From the NCBI GenBank assembly GCA_021292165.1, contig JAHFWL010000038.1:1-64000 (forward strand): 64,000 nucleotides of DNA, written 5' to 3'. Of this stretch, positions 9,301-18,844 are shown piece by piece. Below the pieces are notes generated by a model. That model searched no databases. It worked only from the letters and a program-made list of their open reading frames with translations, and was not told the DNA's origin. The position numbers and the translations under genes were made by a program. Every line of letters starts with the position of its first letter. Position 1 is the first letter of the stretch. The stretch is from Shinisaurus crocodilurus (lineage: Eukaryota > Chordata > Lepidosauria > Squamata > Shinisauridae).

Positions 9301-9667
9301 CTTTTTAAAAAAGAAAGCCGTGGCATGGGGGATGCCAACTTGTTCTTTTTCTTTGTTTGTTTCTGACCAAGGCTTATTGCAGGGATGGGGACTCGGACTC
9401 GGGGACTCGACTCGTGAGTCCGACTGAGTCCCCCCTCTGACTCGAGTCCCACTCGAGTCCCAATAATTTATGTGGGACTCGAGACTCGACTCGGGACTCG
9501 AGCCCAAGGACTCCTCCGCCTCCGCTCTCGCCTCCGCCTCCGCCGCCCTCACCACCTCCTCCTCCTCCGCCGCCGCCTCCGCCTCCGCTGCCGCCCTCAC
9601 CTCCTCCTCCTCCTCCTCCTCCTCCGCCGCCGCTGTCGCCGCCATCCTCGTCGCCATCACCGTAGCA

Positions 9668-9862
9668 CACAGCACGCCGCGTCACGCCGCCAGCGCCGTC
9701 GCTCTGTTTTTGGCGGAGTTGCTGTGGTTCAAAAACAGAGCGCCGTCGCTAGCGGCATGACGCGGCATGTCACGTCACGCCGCCAGTGCCGTCGCTCTGT
9801 TTTTGAACCACAGCAACCCTGCCAAAAACAGAGCGATGGCGCTGGCGGCGTGACGCGGCGTG
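9668..9862. other. Large inverted repeat inside the hAT element
   Basis: A block with GCCGTCGCTCTGTTTTTG and GGTTGCTGTGGTTC-type segments is repeated in both orientations. It forms nested stems around a CTCTGTTTTTG/CAAAAACAGAG core. Confidence 0.75.
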
Positions 9863-10403
9863 CTGTGTGCTACGGCGATGGCGACGAGGACGGCGGCGTG
9901 CTGTGTGCTACGGCATGCTGTGTGCTACGGCGTGCTGTGTGCTACGGCGATGGCGACGGCGACGAGGACGGCGGCGGCGGAGGAGGAGGAGGAGGAGGCG
10001 GAGGCGGAGGCGGAGGAGGAGGTGAGGGCGGCGGTGGCGGCGGTGGCGGTGGTGGCGGCGGCGGCGGCGGCAGCAGAAGCGAGGGCGGCGGCGAGGGCAG
10101 CGGCGGCGGTGGAGGTGGTGGAGGAGGAGGAGGTGAGGGCGGCGGTGGCGGCGGTGGCAGCGGTGGCGGCGGTGGTGGCGGTGGCGGCGGCGGCGGCGGC
10201 AGCAGAAGTGAGGGCGGCGGTGAGGGCAGCGGCGGCAGCGGAGGTGGAGGTGAGGGCAGCGGAGGTGGAGGCGAGGGTGGCGGCGGCAGTGGCAGAGGCG
10301 AGGGCGGCAGCAGCAGTGAGGGCGGCGGCGGTGGCGAGGTGAGGGCAGCGGCAGCGGTGAGGTGAGGGCGGCGGAGGTGGAGGTGAGGGCGGCAGCGGCA
10401 GCG

Positions 10404-10494
10404 GCCCATGGAGGGAGCAGGAGGGTCTCCGTGGGAGGAAGGGCAGCTCTTCTTCCTCTCGCGGAGACCCTCCTGCTCCCTCCATGGGCTGCCG
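10404..10494. other. Perfect hairpin near the hAT right end
   Basis: Arms of at least 27 bp read CCCATGGAGGGAGCAGG... on the left and the reverse complement on the right, with a loop of about 24 bp (GGAAGGGCAGCTCTTCTTCC-like). It sits immediately before the right terminal GACTC array. Confidence 0.85.
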
Positions 10495-10633
10495 CTTTGG
10501 GAGGGACTCGGGACTCGGGACTCGACTCGAGTCACCATTTTGGACCTCGGACTCTAGACTCGACTCTAGACTTGGGTCCAAAGACTCGGGACTCGACTCG
10601 GGACTCGGGACCAAGGACTCTTCAACATCCCTG

Positions 10634-10858
10634 GCTTATTGTAATGACCATGTGTCATAATGCAGGATCATTCTCAAGGGGCATCACTTCACCACATTTT
10701 CAAAGTATGCAGCATTTCCTCTACTGGGTACTCTTTACTTGAAAGTGGAACATAAAACAAGAAGAAAGAAGCCACCTGGCCACCTCGTAGGATTGCACCT
10801 TTAGTATGTCTAGTTAGTCTTTTGCTTTTTATTTTTTTTAAAAAATAAAATAAAATAA
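10634..10858. other. Spacer, shared with 19,020-19,200 and 44,280-44,450
   Basis: No gene was found. The block includes CAGCATTTCCTCTACTGGGT and recurs near other V scraps. It marks the sequence downstream of VH3-like segments in duplicated units. Confidence 0.55.
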
Positions 10859-10877
10859 GGTGCTTGTCTCACCCAGC
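10859..10877 (-). pseudogene. Possible IGHV framework 2 scrap at a DIRS junction
   Basis: Nineteen bases are identical to the WVRQAP-coding stretch of the V gene at 11,926. They are directly followed by the DIRS-like fragment. This may be the rest of a V gene cut by the insertion, or a chance or short-homology junction. Confidence 0.4.
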
Positions 10878-11815
10878 TTGGCATTGAACGAATGGCGGAC
10901 ATCCACTGGTTGGGCCACCATGGCATGTTGTGGCAGAACCTGCTGACCACCTTGTTCCAGTCTGCTTTCAACGAGTGACCCCCACACCTGCTGGTGCTAC
11001 ATGTGGGGGGGGGATGATCTTGGCTTACTCAAGAGCAAGGCCTTGATCCTGCAAGCGTTTGTGGACTTTCGGACCATCAAGGAACGCTGGTCTGCAGTTC
11101 AGATTGTCTGGTCCCATATCCTGCCACGCTACTGTTGGAAGGGCAGCGCGTGCCCCAAGATAATGAACGGAGCCGCCAAAAGGGTTAACAGGGAAATTGT
11201 TAAATGGCTAGGTGGGGAGGTTTATTCTGTACCCCATCCCAAGATTGTGTTGGCACGGAGGGAGCTGTACCGCTCATGGAGTTCATTTATCTGATGATGG
11301 TAACGACATGTTTCTCAAGGACCTGCAAAGGGACCTGCTGGAACATGTTCCGGGCAGGTGAGGGAGAGGTGACTGAGCAGGCGCTTGTCCCTCTCTGTGG
11401 CGGGTAAGTGCGGGTAAGGGTATTGATAGGGTACGGTGAGCATTCCTGGCACCATTCAGGTGACAGGCGATTTCAGGAGGCCTCATGTTGCTGGGTCCGT
11501 AGGCTCGGATGGCTGAGGATCAGGAACACCTGTGATGCCTTTGTTCTTCTCGCCAAGCTTGTTGTCTTGAGACTCTGAGAGGAGGCGACGCAACAAAGGC
11601 TCCCAACACTGGAAAGTGGAAAATGGGGCAGTGGCGGCATCATCACCACCTCCCGGTTTTGAATGCTCCGTCCAATTGCACAACATTATCGGCCCAGGAG
11701 GTCGGATTAGAATAACCCGCACTCCATCCCTTTGCAGTTTGTTGTATGTAAATAAATGTGGCCCAGTTAAAAATCAGCAAATTGTCTCGACTCTTTATTT
11801 TCCTCCTATGCTCAC
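10878..11815 (+). mobile_element. DIRS-like retroelement 3' fragment with broken SGNH-hydrolase-like domain
   Basis: The plus-strand frame reads LGHHGMLWQNLLTTLFQ, then (after a stop and a G-run) DLGLLKSKALILQAF, IKERWSAVQIVWSHILPR and PHPKIVLARRELYRS. From memory of the family, this resembles the SGNH/GDSL-type domain that follows the tyrosine recombinase in vertebrate DIRS-like elements. The GxND block is degenerate (GGDD). A small deletion near 11,270 puts the DGVHLS-type block out of frame. A downstream AATAAA near 11,750 would be the polyadenylation signal. No recombinase or reverse transcriptase is left. Host sequence resumes near 11,815. Confidence 0.65.
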
Positions 11816-11886
11816 AATATTTTTCTTCCTCGTCTGTTCAAACAGCTGCATTTGAATCAACTTGGAGAGCTGCCACAGTCAAGGAT

Positions 11887-11925
11887 GGTTTTTGTTTGCT
11901 TTCTGATTCACTTCCCCTCACTGTG
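11887..11925 (-). other. Consensus V recombination signal (23-RSS)
   Basis: Perfect heptamer CACAGTG (11,919-11,925), 23-bp spacer, and perfect nonamer ACAAAAACC (11,887-11,895). This is the best RSS in the window. Confidence 0.95.
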
Positions 11926-12359
11926 TCTCTTGCACAGTAATACACCGCCGTGTCTTCAGATTGCAAGTTGTTCATTTGCAAATACAGCAGGCTGTTTGAA
12001 TAATCCCGGGAGGGGGTGAATCGTCCCTTCACTTTATCCGAGGTGTAAATGTAAGATGAATAAATGTATGTCAACCATTCCAAGCCTTTTCCAGGTGCTT
12101 GTCTCACCCAGCCCATGTAGTAGCTGCTGAAGGTGAACCCGGAGGCTTGACAGGTGAGACGGAGGGATTCTCCAGGCCTTTTGACATCCCCTCCAAACTC
12201 GACCAGCTGGACCTCCAATTGGACACCTGGAACAAAATACCATGTAAAGTGACCGGCTGCATATTAACTCTTGGAATATGGCATTGCTCAGTATTTGAAA
12301 AGAGAAAAGGTACCTCTGAAGACAGCTAAAAAGAAAACACATTGAATCCAAAATTTCAT
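11926..12359 (-). CDS. IGHV segment, VH3-like (clan III), apparently functional
   Basis: This is a heavy-chain V segment. Leader exon 1 (12,314-12,359) encodes [15 protein letters not shown] plus one base, with donor GTACCT. The intron is 87 bp and the acceptor TTCCAG. The V exon (11,926-12,226, 301 bp) reads GVQL, then [17 protein letters not shown], Cys in [16 protein letters not shown], Trp in [12 protein letters not shown], a short CDR2 ([15 protein letters not shown]), [20 protein letters not shown] and [10 protein letters not shown]. There is no stop or frameshift. An oddity is Phe in place of the usual Ser in the VESGG motif. It has a consensus RSS and a promoter with an octamer-like ATGTAAAT. 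It is the cleanest clan III gene here. Confidence 0.93.
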
Positions 12360-12460
12360 TTTTCCTTCTGTTCCTTTCAGAGGGATTGACTGAAATGAGT
12401 TCACAGACATACAGGACCTGTGCCTGTGTGTGTAGCTGGGTGAAGAAGAGTGTAGTGCCG

Positions 12461-12492
12461 ATTTAAAGAGGAAGTTGTCTCTAAATTTACAT
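12461..12492 (-). promoter_or_regulatory. V promoter with octamer variant ATGTAAAT
   Basis: ATGTAAAT (12,485-12,492, one mismatch to the octamer) is followed by TTTAAAT (12,461-12,467) on the minus strand. The pair is conserved at matching places in the other clan III segments. Confidence 0.65.
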
Positions 12493-12499
12493 ACAGTTC

Positions 12500-14400
12500 A
12501 GCATAAAAGAGCAGCATATACATAGTGCTCATTGTTGATGATGGTAAACAAGTGCTGGCAGGAGGCACTGAAAGTACAGAACAAAATGGGCGGACTTTTC
12601 TTAAGATGTGTGAAATTAAATGGGAGAGGCTAAAGAATAGAAGGAACAGCTTGTGGGAATTCTTTTTTAGTTTTCATGATAGATATAGATGTATACCCAT
12701 CTGGACTAATTTACATTTGACATTTATATTTATCTATCTATCGAGCATGATCCATCGATCTATCTAAAAGTATTTTCATGACACCTTCTATGTGCAGAAA
12801 ACTAACATGAGGGCTTGGTTCTGAAGGTCGATAGCATCTTCTAAAGATGTACTAATTAAAAAATTAAGACTGCAGCTTGATGGTCATCTCCCCCCACCCC
12901 GGTACAAGGTCCATTGCAATGAAGCTGCATCATCATCATGTAGCATAATTTCCTAGGGGCATCAGCCATTCTTTGTTAAGAGTTTTCAGCTCTTATTTTT
13001 CTGGAGGCTAGGCCGAGCTATGCCTTCGCTTTTAAAGTGAAAAAAGAATGTAAAAGAAAAAGAAGGAAGCCCACTGACCAACTCCTAGTTCATTATGTAA
13101 GTAAAACTAAAACCACCTATAAGGAACCCCATCTTCCAGCCACCTGGAAAGTCCCCAAGTTTACCCCCACCTTCATTGGGAAGAAAAAAATCTAAGGAAT
13201 GGGTGTGTGCTCAAGAGAGAGCAGGGGATTATTCATTCGGCCCTGTACAATATTATCTGTAAATGTTGACTATGTCTCTGGGTCTACAACGGGTAGTGAG
13301 TTACCTGTTTAAAAGGAAGGAATCCAGACACAGGATGGCATGCTGAGAATCTGGAAAAAAATATTCCAGGCAACTTGCCCACATGGGAAAGCTAAATGTA
13401 AAGCTATCCTTGATTTCAAGGGAGAGTAATTGCGGTGGGGGAGGCATCTCTTGGGTAGTCAAGCTCTCAAGGGACTAATATAGTGTTTGTTTTCCCACAA
13501 AAAACTCATGCTCTAGTGCCCATTCTATTTTCTCCACCTTCCGTGGATGTGTCTGCTCTTTAGGGCCTTGCTGCCCCCTTGTGAGAAGCTGCTGTTGTGA
13601 AGGGAAGCTGTCAGTAGAGACATCCACAAAGTTGTTTTTTAGCCATCCCGGGAGACAGATTGTGGGGTTTTATTTAAGTTCACCTCAAAATACGGGCTTT
13701 ACGAACTCCTGAATTGCACTACAGCAAGGAAAGAAATTGGAGCTAGAGGAAAATTGGGAAATACTCTCCTGTAATGTAATAAAGAGCCATTGCTCCATTA
13801 CATTTCCTAGAAGCGAAGAAAAAGTGCACACAACTTACTGGTCTTGAGAAGGTGATAACACCCCCCCCCCCGGGACACATTGGGCCACTGCTGGGCTTGC
13901 CCTCAGCCCTCATCTTGCAAACTACTAGCTTAATTAGCTTGCATTTGAGTAAGAAAAAGCTGGAGGTAAATGGCTAGGTATATTTTTTTCCCCAAACAGC
14001 CTTGGATTGGTGTAAAAAGAGTGTGAAGATATTATTTTCCTTTAAAAAAAATGTTTCAGGTAATTGTCTGTGTCAGTCTGCAGATCTTTCTTTGGGAGGG
14101 AGTGTCCTTTTTCGACCAAGGTGTTCTATCTAGGCTTGTCTATAAGGCAAATATTCTGAAGACATCAATTGCCTCCAGAGTGTTATCATCCAAAGGGAAC
14201 CAGACCTACAGATGCTGCCTGTAAACCTTTCCACCACTTGGTCTGAAGAGCTGAATGCATAAAACGAGATACAGGAGTTATAGTTAATATGACATTAAAC
14301 AATAAAGTCCATGAAATAAAATCAACTAAAATCCTAAGATATTGGATCAACTGGAATGTGGGCCCAAGCAAGTGTAATCCTTTTCCCATTTTTTTTTTCT
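12500..14400. other. Long spacer without genes
   Basis: No coding region could be supported. Parts (about 13,000-13,800) match 34,250-35,080 and 57,200-57,770, e.g. the GCCATCCTGGGAGAAGGAT-type and AAACTGGGGCTAGAGG-type blocks. A C-run lies at 13,861-13,872 and a GATA/TCTA-like stretch near 12,730. It is probably the 5' flank repeated with each clan III V gene. Confidence 0.6.
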
Positions 14401-14502
14401 TTCTTTCATCCAAATGATTGCATTTGTATCAACCTGGACTGGAGAGCTGCCATTGCCAAGGAGGGTTTTTATCTGGTTTCAGATTCACATCCTCTTACTC
14501 TG

Positions 14503-14740
14503 CCTGTTCCACAATGATGAACAGCTGTAACCTTTAGGTCTCCCATGTTTCATTTGCAAATATAGAATGCAGTCTGAATCGTCGTTGCAGCTGGTGAATC
14601 ATCCTTGTACTTTATCCAAGCAGGAAAGGAAAGATGAACCCGTATATATGTATGCCACCCATTCCAAGTCTTTTCCAGGAGCTTGTCTCAGCCAGCTTAT
14701 GACATAGTTGCTGAAGGCATACCCGGAGCCTTAACAGGCC
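14503..14740 (-). pseudogene. IGHV segment, VH3-like, heavily decayed
   Basis: Framework 2 is recognisable (AGE/DKLLEK-type degenerate [12 protein letters not shown] followed by a VAYIYG-like CDR2), as is the LQM framework 3 motif. The YYC end has been lost and framework 1 stops at about 14,740, where unrelated spacer starts. The 3' heptamer position reads CAGAGTA (5 of 7) and the nonamer ATAAAAACC, 23 bp apart. No leader was found. The sister relic at 39,884-40,112 breaks off at the same place. Confidence 0.75.
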
Positions 14741-16120
14741 TGGGTTCGCACTAGATGCTCCCACTGTGACTTGCAAATTCAAGTCTAGCATATGTCTCGG
14801 AGGAGTCCCCAAGGGTGAATTTACCTCCTGTGGCTTGCTGTGACCTACAAACCAGGTCAATGAAATGGAGACATGTCACTCCATTACATTTCATACCGGC
14901 AAAGAAAAAGGATGTTGGGGGACATTCTGGGTTGAGGGAGAGGGGCTCACCACTTGCTCATCTCCAGCAGGGGACTCCCACCACCTTCCACAAATTGTTG
15001 CAGTGCTGCAGTTCCCCCGCCCCCCGTATAAAAGCTATTGGTATGGCTTTGGCTCCATTAACTTGCATCTGAATGGAAAATACCTGTCGGGTAATCAATG
15101 TGAAGTAGAGGTGTCTATCACTATGTATTCATAATGATAGGCAGAACTGAACCTCTATGGTAAAGGCTGCAAAGCTCTAGGCCTGAGAAAGTCATAGGGG
15201 TTTGGGCCTAGTAAGGCATGGGCTTCAGTTGCTGTAGCAGAGGCCATATGTAAATGTCCAGAGGTCAGGGAAGCCAGTTTAAAAGAGGTGGGTGAAGGCC
15301 ATGAAATAAAGCCACAGCCCACTGATGTCTAAGCTGGTTCTGAGAAGCCCCTCATCCTCCCGCCACACCTCATGCCCCAAACCATGGTCGATAAGTCATC
15401 TCAAGCACTACGTCCTCAAGTGCAGCCAGATGTAAAAAGGCCTGAGGAGGGGAGGAGATGGCTTATATACACCCTCATCTCTGCCCCTCACATCTGCATG
15501 AAATGCATCCAGTGGCCAGCACTTTGAGACCTCACCCCAGCCTCTCCACCCTCCAGCAAAGGCATCCAGGCCCAGCAACTTGTGACTGGAAGATGGAAAG
15601 TTCACGTGGGAGGAAGAAGCAAATCTGACATTTCTAGTCATCCAAGTAGAAGGCTTTCAGTGCTCTGAATGTAATCTTCACCCATTGGAGATCTGGAAAA
15701 AGAACTTTCATATTCCATGAATAGTTCTGAATTATTCTCGAATGGACACATTTACTGATGAGGTGATCTGAGGTGAGCACATGGCAGATGTGCAGGTGAG
15801 AAGCAGCAGTTTGTGGATGTAGAAACACAGAGATAGGAAAAAAGAGAGTCTCTGAGCTGGTGTGAACAGATACTGTGATTGAAAGAATGGGTCTCTTAGG
15901 ATCTATTCTCTGATCCTGGAAAAGGAGTGTCACTTCGCTAACAAGGTATTCTGCTTGTAGGCTTGCATGTATGACATCTATTCCCAGGAGATTAGAAGTC
16001 TCAAATGCACTCTGATCCAATTGGAACCAGTCCTGGTACTGCTGCCTGTATGACTTCCCAACACTTCCACTAATATGAGGAGGGCATAACACTATCTATA
16101 AGACTCAGATTTACCATGAT
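14741..16120. repeat. VH-linked spacer repeat, copy 2
   Basis: From about 15,345 this matches 8,484-9,126, and it is paralogous to 40,113-42,050 and 59,790-62,170. No gene is supported: minus-strand frames such as that at 15,634-16,092 are not kept in the paralogs. It ends at AACACTGAAGTCCATGAAG, a landmark just 3' of the clan III RSS region. Confidence 0.65.
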
Positions 16121-16257
16121 GTTAAACACTGAAGTCCATGAAGTAAAAACAACTAAAATCCAAGGATTGGGGATCAACAGGAGTGTGGGACCAGAATATT
16201 GCTCTCCTTGGTTTGTTTTTCCTTTCGTTCAGAATGAGAGCTGCCATTGACAGGGAG

Positions 16258-16296
16258 GGTTTTTGTCTGGTTCCTGATTCACTTCCTCTCACTATG
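16258..16296 (-). other. V recombination signal with one heptamer mismatch
   Basis: Heptamer CATAGTG (16,290-16,296; consensus CACAGTG), 23-bp spacer, perfect nonamer ACAAAAACC (16,258-16,266). A change at the third heptamer base is expected to reduce recombination strongly. Confidence 0.85.
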
Positions 16297-16738
16297 TCTC
16301 TTGCACAGTAATACAAAGCGGTGTCCTCTGTCTTCAGATTGTTCATTTGCAAATGCAGCAGACGGTTGGAATTGTCCCTGGAGATGGTGAAGCACCCTTT
16401 CACCTTGTCAGCATACCATTGTGAGCTTCCAGCATTGCTTATGTGTGAAACCCATTCCAAGCCTTTTCCAGGAGCTTCTCTCACCCAGTCCATGTAGTAG
16501 CTGCTGAAGGTGAAACCAGAGGCTCGGCAGGAGAGGCGGACGGACTCTCCAGGCCTTTTGACATCCCCCTCCAGACTCAACCAGCTGGACTTCCGATTGG
16601 ACACCTGGGACAAAAGACATTTTAAAGAAATCTGATGCATAGTAACTCCCAAGATTATGCTATTCATCAGTATTTGAAAGGTGAAAACGTACCTCTGAAC
16701 AGTGCTAAAAAGAAAACACATTGAAGCCAAACTATCAT
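16297..16738 (-). pseudogene. IGHV segment, VH3-like, framework 1 frameshift
   Basis: Leader exon 16,693-16,738 ([15 protein letters not shown], donor GTACGT). V exon 16,297-16,604. A G-run in the ESGGDVKR region has five G's instead of four, so the frame changes after VESGG. The other frame continues cleanly from DVKRPGES to [48 protein letters not shown], and [13 protein letters not shown]2 is two codons longer than in the other clan III genes. Framework 3 has KGCFTIS (a Cys for the conserved Arg). A one-base frameshift together with the heptamer mismatch supports loss of function. Confidence 0.9.
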
Positions 16739-16841
16739 TTTTCCTTCTGTTGCTTTGAAAGGGATTGACTGAAAAGTGTTCACACACAAACAGGACCTGT
16801 GTGCCTGTGGGTGTAGGTGGGTGTGGGAGAGTGTAGGGCTG

Positions 16842-16873
16842 ATTTAAAGAGGAAGCTGTATCTGAATTTACAT
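16842..16873 (-). promoter_or_regulatory. V promoter with octamer variant ATGTAAAT
   Basis: ATGTAAAT (16,866-16,873) and TTTAAAT (16,842-16,848) on the minus strand, as at 12,461-12,492. Confidence 0.65.
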
Positions 16874-17130
16874 ACCCTTCAGGATAAAAGAGTGGCATAT
16901 GCAGAGTACACATTTTTGACAATGGTAAACAAGTACAGGCCATGGGTATTGAAAGTACAGAGCGGAACACACAGATTTTGCTTAAGATGTGTGAAAATAA
17001 ATTAAAGCAGCTAAAGAACAGAAGGAGCTGCTTGTGGGATTTACTTTTAAGTGTTCATGATAGATGTGGATGTAAATCCATCTGCACTAGTTTGTATTTG
17101 ATATTTATTCATATCTATCTATCTAAAATG

Positions 17131-17297
17131 CAGGGCCGGTGCTACCATTAGGCCAACTAGGCAGCTGCCTAGGGTGCAGGGCTAAAGGGGGCACCAGAAA
17201 CGCCTTGGGAAAAAAATACAGCACTCTCAAGTGGGAAGGGGGGGGCACTAAATATCTGATCTTGCCTAGGGCACCAAACTGCCTTGCACCGGTCCTG
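17131..17297. mobile_element. hAT MITE, 167 bp
   Basis: Terminal inverted repeats CAGGGCCGGTGC and GCACCGGTCCTG. A perfect 8-bp target duplication CTAAAATG lies at 17,123-17,130 and 17,298-17,305. It is non-coding. It shares its ends with the larger element at 19,482-20,202, which lies in the opposite orientation. Confidence 0.93.
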
Positions 17298-17305
17298 CTA
17301 AAATG

Positions 17306-17705
17306 CTTTTTAGGTGCTCTTTTTAGGGCACCTTTATGGATAGAACTCTACCATGTGGGCTTGGTTCTAAAAGATGGGACAGAAATGACATTTAAAGAAA
17401 TAATAAATCCACCTATTGGGGATTCCCCCCACTCCTTTTTAATCCCTGTGCATTTGGGGTTTCAGGAAGCAAACTGCTGGGGATTGAATGTTTAATCTTT
17501 CCCTGTGTGTATGGTGGACCCACACCGAATTGGTGCCACACACACTTACTCTTGAGGAAAAGCAAAGAGAGGGGCCATCTGCACAGTACATAGTGAATGT
17601 AACATGTAGTTTGACCATTAGTCCCATGGAGTTCACAGAGGCTTTCCCTTCGCTGGCTTCTCACAAGGGGTTTTCCTCTCCAGCTAGTTTCAGTTCCCTG
17701 CTATG
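17306..17705. other. Spacer without a supported gene
   Basis: Short open frames exist on both strands but show no known motif. Parts (a TGGTGGACCCA-type block near 17,515, then CTTACTCTTGAGG) recur at 25,810, 43,195 and 63,320, upstream of clan III V genes. Confidence 0.5.
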
Positions 17706-17713
17706 CAATAGAC

Positions 17714-18637
17714 CAGTGATGGCGAACCTATGGCACGGGTGCCACAGCTGGCACGTAGGGACCTCTCTGTGGGCACTCGAGCCATTGGTTACTAGATCGC
17801 GAAAAGACCGCCCCCTCCTGCAAAACACTAATGATCTTGTTCTTTCTCACAGTGTGGAACAGAATGATTTTATTCTAGAATTCCTGTTACAGAATTCTTT
17901 TCTACATTGTTATCACATTTAAAAGATTTTGAAGAATGATGCACAGAGCATGGCTTGGATGTAAAGCCCTAACAGTTGACCCGAGTGCTGCATGTGTTGC
18001 TCTCAAACTAATGGAGTATGAGCCAAGGTTTGACAATTATCATCATGCATGCAATATAGCAAAAATCACATTAATTGTGCAAAAGCATGCCCAATGCAAA
18101 CTTTTACCTAATGCAGTGTTTGCAGTCCAAGACATAAAGTGTTTAAAATGTGTTAAGCACGTTTAATTTTCTTGTTTATCTTGCTCATCCTAGTACAGGT
18201 TGACTTTTACTTTTACTAATCCGACACCTGTAGAAGCAGGGAAAGGACCCGGAGTAAAGCTTGCCCCATACAATTTCAGTCTGGCATATAATCATATTAC
18301 AAGTTGAGAATTCCTTATCCAAAAATACATGTGCCTAATTATTTAAAAAGTTTGTATAAATTCCCTTCAGGCTATGTGTACAATGTAGTACTATAATAAT
18401 TTTTTGAGTTGATTTTTTTTCCCCAACAAAAAACTGTTTGTACCATTGAAAGCTCTGTTATTGTGTTTTTCTTTAAAGACAAAAGATGTTAATTAGTTCG
18501 GACAACTGTATGAGTTGTTTTTCTAAAACTAAAACCTCGGTATTCAGGTTTAATTGCAGTGTTGGCACTTTGAAATAAATAAGTTGGTTTTGTGTTGCAG
18601 TTTGGGCACTCGGGCTCAAAAAGGTTCGCCATCACTG
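17714..18637. mobile_element. hAT (Charlie-like) element, 924 bp
   Basis: Ends CAGTGATGGCGAACCT and AGGTTCGCCATCACTG form perfect 16-bp inverted repeats. The 8-bp target duplication CAATAGAC is at 17,706-17,713 and 18,638-18,645. The ends resemble Charlie-type hAT termini. The interior is AT-rich with only a short plus-strand frame (17,936-18,166, with CALK/ACNIAKITLIVQKHAQC-like residues) that I cannot place with confidence. It sits a few bases from a V relic. Confidence 0.93.
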
Positions 18638-18659
18638 CAATAGACACAGCCGTATATAA

Positions 18660-18760
18660 TACTGTGTTGCACTGTATTACACAGCTGTGTCTTCAGGTTT
18701 CAAACTGTTCATTTGCAAATATAGCAGGCTGTTGGAATCTTCTGAAAATAGACTTTTAAA
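18660..18760 (-). pseudogene. IGHV framework 3 relic with heptamer-like end
   Basis: The minus strand encodes [18 protein letters not shown], and then a stop where YYC should be (reads V, stop, Y, S, A). A heptamer-like CACAGTA (18,660-18,666) follows. No framework 1-2 or leader was found. It is paralogous to the scrap at 9,243-9,300. Confidence 0.75.
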
Positions 18761-18844
18761 AAAGGGAAGCTGTGGCATGGGGGATGCCAACTTGTTTTGT
18801 TTGTTTGTTTGTTTGTTCCTGAGCAAGGCTTATTGTAAGATCAA

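Larger units (their letters stand above)
9380..10633. mobile_element. Non-autonomous hAT element, GAGTC family, foldback interior
   Basis: Terminal inverted repeats are CAGGGATG and CATCCCTG. A perfect 8-bp target duplication GCTTATTG lies at 9,372-9,379 and 10,634-10,641. Both ends carry arrays of GACTC/GAGTC. The left half interior is pyrimidine-rich (CTCCGCC units) and the right half is purine-rich (GGCGGAGG units), so the element can fold back on itself. No transposase is present. The long Gly/Ala/Pro-rich open frames across it are a by-product of the triplet-like repeats. A paralogous sequence near 18,820-18,835 has a single GCTTATTG and serves as an empty site. Confidence 0.9.

Noticed and set aside
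9472..10365. Long open frames rich in Gly, Ala, Arg or Pro (up to about 297 codons) on both strands
   Set aside because: They follow from GGC/GGA-type repeats inside a hAT element. They are open in several frames at once and lack any domain.
11975..11990. Octamer-like ATTTGCAAAT inside V framework 3
   Set aside because: It is the codons for YLQM in clan III genes and recurs in every copy for coding reasons; not a promoter.
15408..16092. Minus-strand frames (77 and 152 codons) with near-identical counterparts at 8,542-9,148
   Set aside because: The similarity is explained by duplicated spacer DNA. The frames are interrupted in the paralogs near 41 and 61 kb, and no known domain is present.
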